DNA of 64,000 bases from Mesobacillus subterraneus (GTDB taxonomy: Bacteria > Bacillota > Bacilli > Bacillales > Cytobacillaceae): the NCBI RefSeq assembly GCF_023715485.1, contig NZ_JAMBOF010000012.1, positions 52,256 through 116,255 on the forward strand. The letters run 5' to 3'. The notes beneath the pieces were generated by a model. It had not been told where the DNA came from and did no database searches. It saw only the letters and a list, made by a program, of their open reading frames with translations. The translations under genes were made by a program, and so were the position numbers. Within the stretch, counting starts at the first letter, position 1; each line of letters starts with the position of its first letter. Of the stretch, positions 1 through 8,004 are shown piece by piece.

Positions 1-315
1 TATCCCCTTGATCTTTTCACGCAAGCTTTCTAGCTCCTCAATGGAAAGGTCTCCAAGTGATTTTTTTATTTCCTCTTCGATCTGTTTCCTGTTCCTCTCG
101 CGATATTGATCCCACCACTCTTGCAACCCCTCAGTGTTATTTAATAAATACTCAATATCGATTACCTCAACTTCATCATCAGATAAATAATTCAGAACAG
201 CCCCTAATAACCGATTCAGATTTTCTATTTCATCCCTTTTAATATCCGGAACCGATTGCCCTTCCTGAATGTCACTCTCTAATTCCCCATTATTTGCTGC
301 TGTCTTCCGTGGCAA
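1..315 (-). CDS. Hypothetical protein, N-terminal part (runs off the left edge)
   Basis: The minus-strand frame is open from a TTG at 315 to the window edge, 105 codons, and its stop lies outside. The TTG is favoured because AGAAGGTGA sits 5 nt upstream and no better in-frame start follows. The visible part is acidic and soluble, with no signal peptide or membrane segment. It has a Trp-Trp pair (EWWDQYRER) followed by a Glu/Lys-rich, probably helical stretch. I do not recognise the family. It lies downstream of the interrupted DUF2500 gene, from which a terminator-like hairpin at 393-410 separates it. Confidence 0.6.
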   Translation of the reverse strand, partial: MPRKTAANNGELESDIQEGQSVPDIKRDEIENLNRLLGAVLNYLSDDEVEVIDIEYLLNNTEGLQEWWDQYRERNRKQIEEEIKKSLGDLSIEELESLREKIKGI

Positions 316-387
316 GATCTCACCTTCTTTCTCCTTTTTTTATTTAGTATTGCCTTAAAAAACCTTCACCATTAAAATTTCCAAATA

Positions 388-411
388 AAAAAGAGCTGCT
401 TGTGCAACTCC
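388..411 (-). terminator. Intrinsic terminator after the DUF2500 gene
   Basis: On the minus strand a 7-bp stem (GAGTTGC / GCAGCTC, one G-U pair) with a 4-nt loop is followed by six T. It lies just past the DUF2500 stop. Confidence 0.7.
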
Positions 412-429
412 CCCATTCATTTAATTATC

Positions 430-778
430 TTAAATATAATTCCGATAGCGGGTGTAGCCCAAATACCTCGTCCCCTGGAATTGCAGTTCTCCATTATCCC
501 CTTCTACCAACTGTCCATACTCCTGGCCTTTGACCTGCAATTCAAGCCTGTCACCACTGTCAAATTCAAAGGTAACAAAATAGCTGTTGTGTGCATTTGT
601 TTCGCCCCCGCCATGCACACTCGTTCTTTTTGTCACTACCTTTGCCTGGGCATTCACCCTTGGCTGCTGGTTATTATTGCTCCATATTGAAATTCCTTTA
701 ATGATCGGAAAAATAATCAGACCGATTACGAAGAAAAAAATGATGCCGATAAATATTGGTACAGCCGTAAACTTGAAC
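430..778 (-). pseudogene. DUF2500 family membrane protein, 3' part, split by the tnpB element
   Basis: The frame encodes a single hydrophobic helix (FIGIIFFFVIGLIIF) and then a conserved extracellular-type domain (VTKRTSVHGGG, YFVTFEFDSGDRLEL, FQGTRYLG) typical of DUF2500 proteins. It has no start codon of its own: upstream of the helix it meets a TAG supplied by the right end of the inserted element. The missing first nine codons are at 2130-2155. Joining the parts gives an uninterrupted 124-codon gene plus stop (26 + 349 = 375 nt), the usual family length. A GTG at 657 could give a 75-residue soluble product, but this would lack the membrane anchor. The function of DUF2500 is unknown. Confidence 0.85.
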
Positions 779-940
779 TACTCACCACTTTACACCCTTA
801 CGGGTGTTTTTGAAGTGGGAGATTCCTAAGTACGGAAGCCTATCGGCTCCTAATTGATTAGGCTAACCCCGTAGTCCCTACGGTTAGAAGTCTTATCGCT
901 TCATTTTTCAGATTTTGTCCTGCGTTCAGATCCCTGTCAT
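779..940 (-). ncRNA. Probable omega RNA (TnpB guide RNA) at the element's right end
   Basis: In characterised TnpB systems the guide RNA overlaps the 3' end of tnpB, runs through the right end, and takes its guide from flanking DNA. Here the segment after the tnpB stop (858-779) is highly structured: TAGCCTAATCAATTAGG and GGAGCCGATAGGCTTCC pair internally, and ACACCCGTAAGGGTGT forms a hairpin. The guide would begin at 778 (GTTCAAGTTTACGGC, minus strand), inside the DUF2500 gene. The 5' boundary is a guess; the element's organisation supports the call, not a known transcript. Confidence 0.55.
790..807 (-). repeat. Right-end subterminal hairpin of the tnpB element
   Basis: A perfect 6-bp stem, ACACCC with loop GTAA and GGGTGT, lies 12 nt inside the right end. 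Such imperfect palindromes are where the Y1 transposase of IS200/IS605 elements binds. Confidence 0.7.
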
Positions 941-1979
941 GCTGGGTGCCGCAAGTTGGGCAATCCCACTGCCGGAGGCTCAGGTCCTTGACGTCTTTGT
1001 TTTGGTATCCGCAGCACGAACATAGCTGGGAACTGGCGAATGTCTTGCTTACAGGAATCACTTTTTTGCCATACCATTTTGCTTTGTATTCTAGCATCGC
1101 ACGGAACCGTGACCATGATGCTTCACTGATGGCTTTGGCTAGCTTGCCATCCTTCAGCATATTCGCTACCTGCAGATCCTCGATACCGATCACATCGTGG
1201 TTTTTGATGATCTCAGTGGAGATTTTCTGCAGGTAATCTGTCCGTGCGTTTGTGATGCTTTCATGGATCCTTGCCACTTTAATGCGCTGCTTGTCCCAAT
1301 TGGAAGAACCTTTCACACGCCTGGAAAGGATACGCTGGGCATCCGCTAATTTCTTCTCCATCGTACGGAAAAATTTAGGATTCCTGAAAATCGTCCCATT
1401 CGACAGGATGGCAAAGTCTTTCAGTCCAACGTCAACACCAATGGAAGAACCTGTCTTTTCAAAGGACTTCACTTCAGTTTCTACAAGGATGGCGACGAAA
1501 TACTTTCCGCTTGGATTCCGTCTGACCGTCACATTAAGGATGCGTCCTTCTACCGCGCGGCTGTTGGCGAACCGGACAAGGCCAAGTTTGGGCAGTTTGA
1601 TCTTGTTTCCAGCAAGGGCGATATTCCCGTTTGTCTGTCTGGTTGTGTAGGACTGCACTTTGTTTCTTTTGGATTTGAACCGTGGTGCTTTGTTCTGCTT
1701 CTTGAAGAATCTTGCAAATGAGTCAGCCAGGTTCTTCAGTGAGGATTGGAGGGCGATGCTGTCCACTTCTTTTAACCACGTCAAATCTTTCTTTAACTGT
1801 GTCAGACCAGCAGAACAGGTATTGTAGGTTAGTCCTTTCCCGGTCTCCCTGTATGTGTTGTTCCATTGTTCCAGGAAATGATTGAATACGTAACGGCTGC
1901 TCCCGATGGTCTTGGCAATGAGGATCTCCTGCTTTTTTGTAGGATAGATGCGAAACCTGAATGCCTTTTTGACTCGCAT
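858..1979 (-). CDS. tnpB: TnpB, RNA-guided DNA endonuclease of the IS200/IS605 group
   Basis: 373 residues from ATG 1979; in-frame GTG codons at 1985 and 1994 are alternatives, but the family motif [12 protein letters not shown] starts right after the ATG. N-terminal HTH/WED region, then a split RuvC-like nuclease with all three acidic residues: D183 (IGVDVG), E267 (GIEDL) and D350 (DRDLNAGQ). A four-Cys zinc knuckle (CSCCG, CPTCG) lies between the last two. In characterised relatives TnpB cuts DNA next to a short motif under omega-RNA guidance and so favours retention of its element. Nothing suggests inactivation. It is transcribed in the same direction as the gene it interrupts. Confidence 0.93.
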   Translation of the reverse strand: MRVKKAFRFRIYPTKKQEILIAKTIGSSRYVFNHFLEQWNNTYRETGKGLTYNTCSAGLTQLKKDLTWLKEVDSIALQSSLKNLADSFARFFKKQNKAPRFKSKRNKVQSYTTRQTNGNIALAGNKIKLPKLGLVRFANSRAVEGRILNVTVRRNPSGKYFVAILVETEVKSFEKTGSSIGVDVGLKDFAILSNGTIFRNPKFFRTMEKKLADAQRILSRRVKGSSNWDKQRIKVARIHESITNARTDYLQKISTEIIKNHDVIGIEDLQVANMLKDGKLAKAISEASWSRFRAMLEYKAKWYGKKVIPVSKTFASSQLCSCCGYQNKDVKDLSLRQWDCPTCGTQHDRDLNAGQNLKNEAIRLLTVGTTGLA

Positions 1980-2129
1980 TACCACACACCTCACACACTG
2001 GGAATGTATGTTCCCATTATACTATAGCAGGGTCTGTTTTGGCTAATGCCAACCGACATTTATCTTCCACCTACTCATTGGGCTACGCTCTTCACATTCC
2101 TTGAGGTCGGAGAAGAATTTCAGGAAATG

Positions 2130-2155
2130 ATAAAGTCTCCCAGAGCTTCAACCAT
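2130..2155 (-). pseudogene. DUF2500 gene, 5' fragment left of the tnpB element
   Basis: The ATG at 2155 follows GAGGGGAAGGGA by 5 nt, a strong ribosome binding site. Eight full codons (MVEALGDF) and two bases remain before the element's left end. In phase, they continue into the frame at 778 and complete the DUF2500 N-terminus ahead of its membrane helix. Confidence 0.75.
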
Positions 2156-2251
2156 AATATCCCTTCCCCTCAGAGTAACAAATTACTGTTGAAATAATCA
2201 TTAGAAATCTTATTAATGTTTACGTAGAACACCAGAAAAGATTCGAAATAT

Positions 2252-2350
2252 TTAATTTGCTTTTTCAGTGTCAACAGTATCCAAAAGTTCAACATCTACA
2301 TTATTAGGATCTGCCCATCCATGGAAAATTACTAAATGCCATTTTCTCAA
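2252..2350 (-). pseudogene. Short ORF or gene remnant downstream of the acetyltransferase
   Basis: A 32-residue frame from a TTG at 2350 contains WHLVIFHGWADPNN and an acidic tail. It is in phase with the acetyltransferase but separated from its stop by a second stop. No convincing ribosome binding site precedes the TTG. It reads like the C-terminal end of a lost protein, but I cannot name the family. Confidence 0.25.
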
Positions 2351-2371
2351 TATTCTTTTCTTTAATTAAAC

Positions 2372-2863
2372 CTATAAATCCATATGAAGGATCAGCATTT
2401 CCCCTTCTCTTCCCATTGCCCTTATCCCTTTATCAATAAATCCGCCCTTTTTATATACCTTTTGGGCAATCAAATTCGCATGGTTTACAGCTAAGATGAT
2501 TTCATTTTTTTGTTGAAAATTCTCTTTTATAAACAACGGCAATAACCTCATTGAATCCGTTGCGATTCCTTTTCCTTGGAATGTCGAATTGATCGAATAC
2601 GCTCTTAAAAGAATCGCATTTTCATTATCGCTAAATTCCTTTACACCCTCCCAGCCATGGAGAACAAAGAATCCTGCAGGGTAAGCACCGTAAAGAATCA
2701 CAACAGGATGGCGATCAGGTTCTGTTTCGCATTTTTGCAAGGCATCCAATGGAAATGCAGTGTACCTTTTCTGTTCATTTAATAAACTGTAATTCTCTAA
2801 TAAACCTTTATATTCTGGACTGTAAAACTGTAATGAGACGGTTTCTTTTTCGACAATTGACAT
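2372..2863 (-). CDS. GNAT family N-acetyltransferase
   Basis: 163 residues with the acetyl-CoA binding motif A near residues 93-103 (FQGKGIATDSM) and the end-of-domain pattern NLIAQKVYKKGGF. This fold transfers an acetyl group from acetyl-CoA to an amine; the substrate cannot be read from the sequence. No signal peptide, cytosolic. It starts at ATG 2863 and stands alone on the minus strand, with only a short remnant frame between it and the DUF2500 gene. It is one of six GNAT genes in the window. Confidence 0.85.
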   Translation of the reverse strand: MSIVEKETVSLQFYSPEYKGLLENYSLLNEQKRYTAFPLDALQKCETEPDRHPVVILYGAYPAGFFVLHGWEGVKEFSDNENAILLRAYSINSTFQGKGIATDSMRLLPLFIKENFQQKNEIILAVNHANLIAQKVYKKGGFIDKGIRAMGREGEMLILHMDL

Positions 2864-3007
2864 TTAGGATCGCCGCTTTCTTATTAAAGTATAAAGTTTA
2901 ACCTCTATTCCCCAATCAGTAATATGCTGCATATACTTCTTATTAGGCCATTAACTTAAAAAGGGATATTCCAATCTTTTAAAAAGTGGATAAAAGGAGA
3001 GATTGTC

Positions 3008-3457
3008 TTGCAAACACCAAATAACACCTCAATCAGCTTACTCTTCCCTTCTCGATGGGGACTAGATGCTGAAATAGCCGGGAGACCTATGGTCAGAGGG
3101 ATACTTACAATCAACTCAATTTCAGGTAATACAGTAATAGGAACAGCAAATTTCCGCGGAACACCAATACCGATTCAGGGATCCTGGAATGAAAACACAA
3201 AGCAATTAAATTTTGATTCACCATATGCTTCTTTTACTGGTAAGCTATCCATCTTTGATGATGCAGCCATTAAAATCAGGCATTTAATTTTAAGTGGTCG
3301 GTTTATGATGAAACCACCATCCTTACAGGCCGGTGAGTATGGAAATTGGATCGCCACGACTGACACCGTACTTACAGGTCCGGCAATTTACACTGGAACC
3401 TTACCGCCAGCAGGTGTTTTTTTAACATCAGATTTACTTTACAACAGCCGGGACTAA
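3008..3457 (+). CDS. Hypothetical protein, predicted all-beta
   Basis: 149 residues from a TTG start preceded by AAAGGAGAGA. No signal peptide or membrane helix. The sequence alternates polar and hydrophobic residues in short strands (GILTINSISGNTVIGTANF, KQLNFDSPYASF) with many Gly, Thr and Pro, suggesting a beta-sandwich or barrel. I do not recognise the family. It is the only plus-strand gene in the first 5 kb, stands alone, and is followed by a hairpin terminator. Confidence 0.65.
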   Translation: MQTPNNTSISLLFPSRWGLDAEIAGRPMVRGILTINSISGNTVIGTANFRGTPIPIQGSWNENTKQLNFDSPYASFTGKLSIFDDAAIKIRHLILSGRFMMKPPSLQAGEYGNWIATTDTVLTGPAIYTGTLPPAGVFLTSDLLYNSRD

Positions 3458-3490
3458 CTAATGGCAGGATATATTAATGAGTCCTGCAAT

Positions 3491-3536
3491 ATAATCTTCA
3501 GATTTGACTGGTCTGAAGATTTTAAAATTTCTTTTT
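3491..3536 (+). terminator. Terminator after the 3008-3457 gene
   Basis: Perfect 10-bp stem AATCTTCAGA / TCTGAAGATT (3493-3502, 3512-3521) with a 9-nt loop, then a T-rich tail. Confidence 0.7.
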
Positions 3537-3572
3537 GGGACAACCATTATTTTCAGACCATAACAAAGTGTT

Positions 3573-3809
3573 CTATCTACTGACTATACCCATAATCAAT
3601 TTAAGCTTTCGAGAGCTTTTTCTTACCCGCTTAAAACCATCCTTTGAATCGATTATGAAGACGGTTTTTCCAATCCAAATTCTAAAATAAATTGAGTGGA
3701 AATTAATCGTTCCACTTACACCCTTCACTTCGAATTCATGTCCATCATCACATTCGAATTCTGTTCGGACTAACCAAGTATTCCCTACGCCAAATTCAAT
3801 ATATTTCAA
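3573..3809 (-). CDS. DUF3977 family protein
   Basis: 78 residues with the family signature KYIEFGVGNTWLVRTE at the N-terminus and FRIWIGKTVFIID near the centre, ending in a basic tail. The open frame extends back to an ATG at 4058, but that would read through the terminator of the upstream gene. A TTG at 3809 (or 3812) follows AAAGGGG by 8 (or 5) nt and matches the usual family start and length. Function unknown; small and cytosolic. Confidence 0.75.
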   Translation of the reverse strand: MKYIEFGVGNTWLVRTEFECDDGHEFEVKGVSGTINFHSIYFRIWIGKTVFIIDSKDGFKRVRKSSRKLKLIMGIVSR

Positions 3810-3971
3810 CAAGGCCGCCCCTTTAAACTTTATTGTAATTGCTTGATTACATTGGTTATCAAGATTCAATCTTTCATTTACATGGTTATCCAGTTCTATT
3901 TTTATCCTTACACATATTCTAAAGAATGGAAGAGAATTCCTGCTTAAATATACAGCTTTATGCTTTTCAAG

Positions 3972-4001
3972 CAAAAAAACAGCCGCCAATTTGGCAGCTG
4001 T
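3972..4001 (-). terminator. Terminator after the MEDS-domain gene
   Basis: 9-bp stem ACAGCTGCC / GGCGGCTGT (one mismatch) with a 5-nt loop, then seven T on the minus strand. Confidence 0.85.
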
Positions 4002-4017
4002 AATATTAATATTTTTA

Positions 4018-4587
4018 TTAAATTGCTTTATGGTCATCCAAATATATGTATTGATCATCTGTCAACATAATTCTATGGCAGCGCATCAAGATATCTTTTA
4101 AACGTTGAGACGTGCGGTTTCCGTCATAGGCACAAACAGAAATAAGTCCTTTTTCGTTGACGAAAGAGTCTAAGTCTTTTTCGTACTGCTCTATATTACT
4201 GGTAATATCATTTTCATCAGACCACTCGATTAATCCCCAAGTACAAATTGATACATTCAAGTTTAAAAGTGGTTCGATATTTGTTTTAAAATAACTAAAA
4301 ATCGTCTCTGCATGGAAATCCCCATTGGAATAGTAAAAATCGAAATTGTTTATTATATGAAGATTTTTTAATTGTTCTTCTGTTAATTGTTTCTTAAGGT
4401 TCTCCTGTATGTAGAGAATATTGCGGTCATTATCTACGAGCATTACATGGTAACCGTGTTTAATTACAGTTACAATAAATGTTATTGCGTTTTGCAGGTA
4501 TTTATCTATATCATTATAATGATAGTAAATGTGTCCCTGTTTCGCCTCTTTTAAATCATTTACTAGTCTCGCCAAGAAGTTGTCCAT
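4018..4587 (-). CDS. MEDS-domain (DcmR-like sensory) protein
   Basis: 189 residues matching the MEDS/DcmR sensory domain throughout: HIYYHYNDIDKYLQNA at the N-terminus, a Rossmann-like strand (GYHVMLVDND) and SVCAYDG near the C-terminus. In Bacilli such proteins occur alone or fused to sensor kinases and are thought to sense small ligands or take part in sporulation-type signalling; no output domain is present here. ATG 4587 follows AAGGGGATAG. Monocistronic, with its own strong terminator. Confidence 0.75.
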   Translation of the reverse strand: MDNFLARLVNDLKEAKQGHIYYHYNDIDKYLQNAITFIVTVIKHGYHVMLVDNDRNILYIQENLKKQLTEEQLKNLHIINNFDFYYSNGDFHAETIFSYFKTNIEPLLNLNVSICTWGLIEWSDENDITSNIEQYEKDLDSFVNEKGLISVCAYDGNRTSQRLKDILMRCHRIMLTDDQYIYLDDHKAI

Positions 4588-4720
4588 AAATATCTATCCC
4601 CTTAATATGCAATCACCTATTATTATACCATTATGAGAATTGTAAACTAAATATGCAATAAACACTAATTTCATAATGACTCTATTTCTTTTGTGATTAT
4701 AGCTTTTTGTCTACTTTTCG

Positions 4721-5305
4721 TTATGATATTCCCCTGCCAGCCATGAACATCATCATTAATTCAGTCTCATTCTCAAAAAGTTCAGCTAAGAATTGCAGCT
4801 GGGGGAAAGGTTCCAGAAGCAAATTTTTATTCAACTTCCGTTTAAATAATGCTCTGCCATGCTGATTAAGATAATCATTCAGTGTGATTCTTTGTTTGCA
4901 TATTAAATGGACATCTTTTGGAGTTAACAGCAAAAGGCCGCTTGTTTCGGACGATGGCCTTGGTTCACTTTCAGAATGAGCAAGATACATAGCCGTTGAA
5001 GAATCCGGATCACTCCCCTTAATAAGGATAGGTGCAATTTCATCTTCAGTTCGTATTTTACTCGCCGAATGGTTCCAGTCCCTCTTGTAAAAGGTTATGG
5101 GGGAATTAATTATATTGATTTTCATTGAGGATTCTTCAAGGACTTCCCTCTCAGCAGTCTGAATGGCTTTTTCATCTCCTTCTCGATGCCCTCCTAACCT
5201 AACCACGCCAAGTTTGTCCCCTTTCCTCGTTGGACCAACCTGAAAGGGAAAAAGTCCATTATATAAAACATATGCTCCTGAAGTACGGACATGCTGTGTA
5301 TGCAT
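4721..5305 (-). CDS. Nudix hydrolase, longer form
   Basis: 194 residues. The Nudix box (GHREGDEKAIQTAEREVLEE) is complete for the metal-binding REVLEE core. The usual Gly after EE is Ser, so the substrate loop may differ. The enzyme would hydrolyse a nucleoside diphosphate linked to another group. The C-terminal third, after about residue 120, is a helical extension not found in minimal MutT enzymes. It is separate from the divergent Nudix gene at 5516. Confidence 0.8.
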   Translation of the reverse strand: MHTQHVRTSGAYVLYNGLFPFQVGPTRKGDKLGVVRLGGHREGDEKAIQTAEREVLEESSMKINIINSPITFYKRDWNHSASKIRTEDEIAPILIKGSDPDSSTAMYLAHSESEPRPSSETSGLLLLTPKDVHLICKQRITLNDYLNQHGRALFKRKLNKNLLLEPFPQLQFLAELFENETELMMMFMAGRGIS

Positions 5306-5515
5306 TCAATTCTTCTCCTTTTCACGCTTCATACCCAACTACCCCAATAACAATAACGCTAGAAAGGATAATTATTCTAATCATTGCGAATAAACCTACC
5401 CTTTAAATATTCTTTTTCAGTATGGAATTGTCCTGTTAAAATTTAAAATCCAATCTGATTATAGTTAAAATATGGTAAAATAAATTAAAATAATTAATAA
5501 AGAGGTGTCAGGTTT

Positions 5516-5896
5516 TTGACTAGACCGAGAGCTTTTGCTGCGATTATTGATGATAGCCGTATACTGATGACTAAACATATCTATCCTGATGGTTCCTTCT
5601 GGACGCTTCCAGGCGGCGGGCTGGAAAAGGGAGAAACATTTGAGGAAGCGGTGATTCGTGAAGTAAAGGAAGAAGTGAATTTAGATGTTGAGGTAATGGA
5701 ATATTTATTTACCGGCCAATACAGCGGCGGTGAAGAAAGATGCTTTTTAGTTCGGAGTTTAAATGAAAAGATTCCGCAGGTAGGCTTTGATCCTGAACTC
5801 GGCGATGAACAAACACTGAGTGAAGTGCAGTGGCACACACTGGATTCCATGAAGAATGATCTGCATGTATCAAGAGTATTAGAAGCTATGAAATAA
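5516..5896 (+). CDS. Nudix hydrolase, minimal MutT-like
   Basis: 126 residues with a canonical Nudix box (GGGLEKGETFEEAVIREVKE) around residues 38-60. The TTG start follows AAAGAGGTG by 8 nt. The domain occupies the whole protein. It is divergently oriented from the Nudix gene at 4721 and faces the methyltransferase gene at 5981, with an imperfect inverted repeat in the 80 bp between them. Substrate unknown. Confidence 0.88.
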   Translation: MTRPRAFAAIIDDSRILMTKHIYPDGSFWTLPGGGLEKGETFEEAVIREVKEEVNLDVEVMEYLFTGQYSGGEERCFLVRSLNEKIPQVGFDPELGDEQTLSEVQWHTLDSMKNDLHVSRVLEAMK

Positions 5897-5980
5897 CAAT
5901 ATAGGGGTGAAAAATGATTACAGAAATATATATGGTAAGGTATACTCTGATTACTCATTTTTTCACCCTGTATCTCCCGT

Positions 5981-6559
5981 TCACCTTATTTTTGTAGCTA
6001 ATATAGCAGTAGACTTTGGCGTTAGGTAAATTTCAGTTACTGTCAAATTTTCATGATTCAACCAGAACTCCCTTACCAAATCAGGTTTCCCTTGCCATTC
6101 ATCTGGCCAATGTTCTTCAGGTGTAAAGTCGTCCATAATGAGTAAGCCACCTATATCTAAAATATCAACCAGTCTTTCACCTTCGTCTGTTTTGACGATT
6201 GCAGCATCAGCAAATATAAATTGAAACGGACCATATTGAATAATTTCTTCCCAATCACCACAAATGAATTTTACTTGAGGATGGTCAATATTTTGGCTGA
6301 CTACATCAATCTTTACCCGGTCAACATCTACGGAGATGAAAGAAACAGATGGTTGAATCGCAGATAGGATCCATGAGCTGCCCACTCCAAATCCTGTTCC
6401 TATCTCAAGGACCTTCCCCCGTTTGACCTGTCCGGTAAGTACAGATAATAATCTCCCGGTTTCATCTGAACAAGAACCATTGAACGAATGCTTCTTAGCC
6501 AAAGATTTAGAGATATTAACTAACCTTGGAATATATGTATTGGAACGATAAGTAAGCAT
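5981..6559 (-). CDS. Class I SAM-dependent methyltransferase
   Basis: 192 residues. Motif I is VLEIGTGFGVGSSWI near residues 50-64, the acidic loop after strand 2 is ISVDVDR, and motif III is IFADAAIV. The arrangement resembles O-methyltransferase family 3 (catechol O-methyltransferase type). Substrate not predictable. It begins at ATG 6559 and stands alone between two Nudix-rich clusters. Confidence 0.82.
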   Translation of the reverse strand: MLTYRSNTYIPRLVNISKSLAKKHSFNGSCSDETGRLLSVLTGQVKRGKVLEIGTGFGVGSSWILSAIQPSVSFISVDVDRVKIDVVSQNIDHPQVKFICGDWEEIIQYGPFQFIFADAAIVKTDEGERLVDILDIGGLLIMDDFTPEEHWPDEWQGKPDLVREFWLNHENLTVTEIYLTPKSTAILATKIR

Positions 6560-6626
6560 TATATGTCAGACTCCTTTTGATCTTAGCTTGAAAATCCTTT
6601 TTAACAAAATCCCCCCTTTATTTTAT

Positions 6627-6986
6627 TCATCTCGAAACAAGCGACATATATAATGATGGATTTAACTCTTCACTTTCAATAACAACCGCAGTTATCCCCG
6701 AATCCGTTTTCGTTTCATGCCATTCACCTTTTTCCCAAAAAACAGCATCACCAGGCTGAACTTTAAAACAGTCTTCCGATTCACCTCGAACGAATCCTTG
6801 GCCGCTTACAATCATCAAAAGCTGCGGCAGCGTTGCCTGGTGGTAGCCGATGAGTCCGTTTTGTTCAAGGTACATGAAACCAATATGAGTTGCATTAGTC
6901 GTTCTAACGATTCGCGACATCACAAAGTCCGAATCGAATTTAGTGATTTCTATTCCGTTCTCTTTTTTAAAATTGTAAAATTCCAA
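6627..6986 (-). CDS. Cupin-domain protein
   Basis: 119 residues forming one cupin barrel: LEQNGLIGYHQATLPQLLMI carries the first motif in degenerate form (one His) and PGDAVFWEKGEWHET the second. Only part of the usual metal-binding His/Glu set is present, so it may bind a ligand without an active metal. The gene follows the Nudix gene at 6999 by 12 nt and is probably co-transcribed with it. Confidence 0.78.
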   Translation of the reverse strand: MEFYNFKKENGIEITKFDSDFVMSRIVRTTNATHIGFMYLEQNGLIGYHQATLPQLLMIVSGQGFVRGESEDCFKVQPGDAVFWEKGEWHETKTDSGITAVVIESEELNPSLYMSLVSR

Positions 6987-6998
6987 TCCATATACCTC

Positions 6999-7475
6999 CT
7001 AAATACTATATTTTTTAATAATTAAATGCTTAGGCGCGTCCGGCAAATCCCTAAGCGATGTCCTAATAAACTCCGGATATAAAAGGATTTTTTCGAGCTG
7101 ATCGATCGGCACCCATTGATACACCAGCCGATCGCCCTCTTCACCAAAGAACGCTTCACTTTGAAAAGTAAATCTTCCGCCAGTAGGTGAAACCTTATAA
7201 TACAAGCCGATTTCATGATAATTTTTATTGTTGTAGTCAAAGAAGTTTTCGGTAAACCAAAGCAGGCGGTCAACTTTTACATCTATCCCTAACTCCTCTT
7301 TTACTTCTCTAACAATGCTAGTCTGTGAATCCTCCAAAAGCTCAACTCTCCCACCAGGCAGCGCCCAGTGCTTATCTTTTACCTGTTTATGTATTAAAAC
7401 ATGATCGTCCACAATCATGATCGCTGCTACCCGATAATTAAAAACGGCCGTTTCCATATAAAATGTTGCATCCAT
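6999..7475 (-). CDS. Nudix hydrolase
   Basis: 158 residues from ATG 7475, chosen because GGAGG lies 8 nt upstream; a longer frame to 7490 lacks such a site. The Nudix box, GGRVELLEDSQTSIVREVKE followed by ELG, lies at about residues 41-63. The C-terminus carries a YQWVPIDQLEKILLYPEF motif common in Nudix proteins of this group. It is second in a run Nudix (7982) - membrane protein (7495) - Nudix - cupin on the minus strand. Confidence 0.88.
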   Translation of the reverse strand: MDATFYMETAVFNYRVAAIMIVDDHVLIHKQVKDKHWALPGGRVELLEDSQTSIVREVKEELGIDVKVDRLLWFTENFFDYNNKNYHEIGLYYKVSPTGGRFTFQSEAFFGEEGDRLVYQWVPIDQLEKILLYPEFIRTSLRDLPDAPKHLIIKKYSI

Positions 7476-7494
7476 TCTGATTTCCTCCAAACGA

Positions 7495-8004
7495 TCATTT
7501 TGTACTGTTGCTTAATTCTTTTGCAAGCTTAGATCTCCGAAAACCTTTTTGTCGCTTCAATTCCTTTAATTCTTCTAATGATAAATACGAAATACGAAAA
7601 TAATAATAGTTAATATGTTCAATAACAGCAAAGAGGAAGAGAAAAATAAACCAATATAATTCTATTTGTTTGCTGGTGATTTGATAGATTAATACCATCA
7701 AGCCTATCAAAATGAACAAGGAGTTCAGCCTCTTAAAGAATTCAAAAGTTCTCAATCGGCGAGCAGGCAGGTTAGAAAAATCGTTTTGTTTAACTTGTTT
7801 TAGCTTCAAGTACCAATAATAGCTTCCCTGAAGCAAAATAAATTCCAGCAATGCAAACGCATATAAAGAAGAAAATGATGTTAAATAAGGGACTGACCAT
7901 TCAAAAAGTTGAATATAAAGAAGCCACATCAAAGCAAATGTGAACACAGCAAACAATTCCCCTGTGTATAAGCTAACTAACTTACGCCTTACTCTTTTCT
8001 GCAT
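7495..8004 (-). CDS. Predicted four-helix membrane protein
   Basis: 169 residues from ATG 8004, overlapping the end of the upstream Nudix gene by 23 bp, which implies translational coupling. Four hydrophobic segments are visible (LFAVFTFALMWLLYIQLF, LYAFALLEFILLQ, LFILIGLMVLIYQI, YWFIFLFLFAVI), then a basic C-terminal tail. Family not recognised. Its position between two Nudix genes suggests a shared operon, but no role can be assigned. Confidence 0.7.
   Translation of the reverse strand: MQKRVRRKLVSLYTGELFAVFTFALMWLLYIQLFEWSVPYLTSFSSLYAFALLEFILLQGSYYWYLKLKQVKQNDFSNLPARRLRTFEFFKRLNSLFILIGLMVLIYQITSKQIELYWFIFLFLFAVIEHINYYYFRISYLSLEELKELKRQKGFRRSKLAKELSNSTK

Larger units (their letters stand above)
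779..2129 (-). mobile_element. Solo-tnpB insertion element, IS200/IS605 group (IS1341 type)
   Basis: About 1351 bp, carrying only tnpB and no Y1 transposase, so it would need tnpA in trans. The left end abuts TTTAT (minus strand, 2134-2130), a plausible target-adjacent motif. The right end lies after a subterminal hairpin (ACACCC-GTAA-GGGTGT) followed by AAAGTGGTGAGTA. There are no terminal inverted repeats and no target duplication, as expected for this family. The boundaries were set by restoring the interrupted DUF2500 frame. A 1-bp shift (778-2128) fits equally well, since both restore the frame. Confidence 0.85.

Noticed and set aside
946..1650. Plus-strand frames inside tnpB (96 and 132 codons)
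   Set aside because: They lie opposite the TnpB coding frame, have no ribosome binding site and no recognisable protein pattern.
3573..4058. The long 161-codon version of the DUF3977 frame
   Set aside because: Its first half overlaps the end of the MEDS gene and reads through that gene's terminator; the DUF3977 domain only starts at 3809.
5897..5980. Inverted repeat between the Nudix and methyltransferase genes as a riboswitch or ncRNA
   Set aside because: It is an imperfect repeat of convergent-gene type and fits a weak bidirectional terminator; nothing more is visible.
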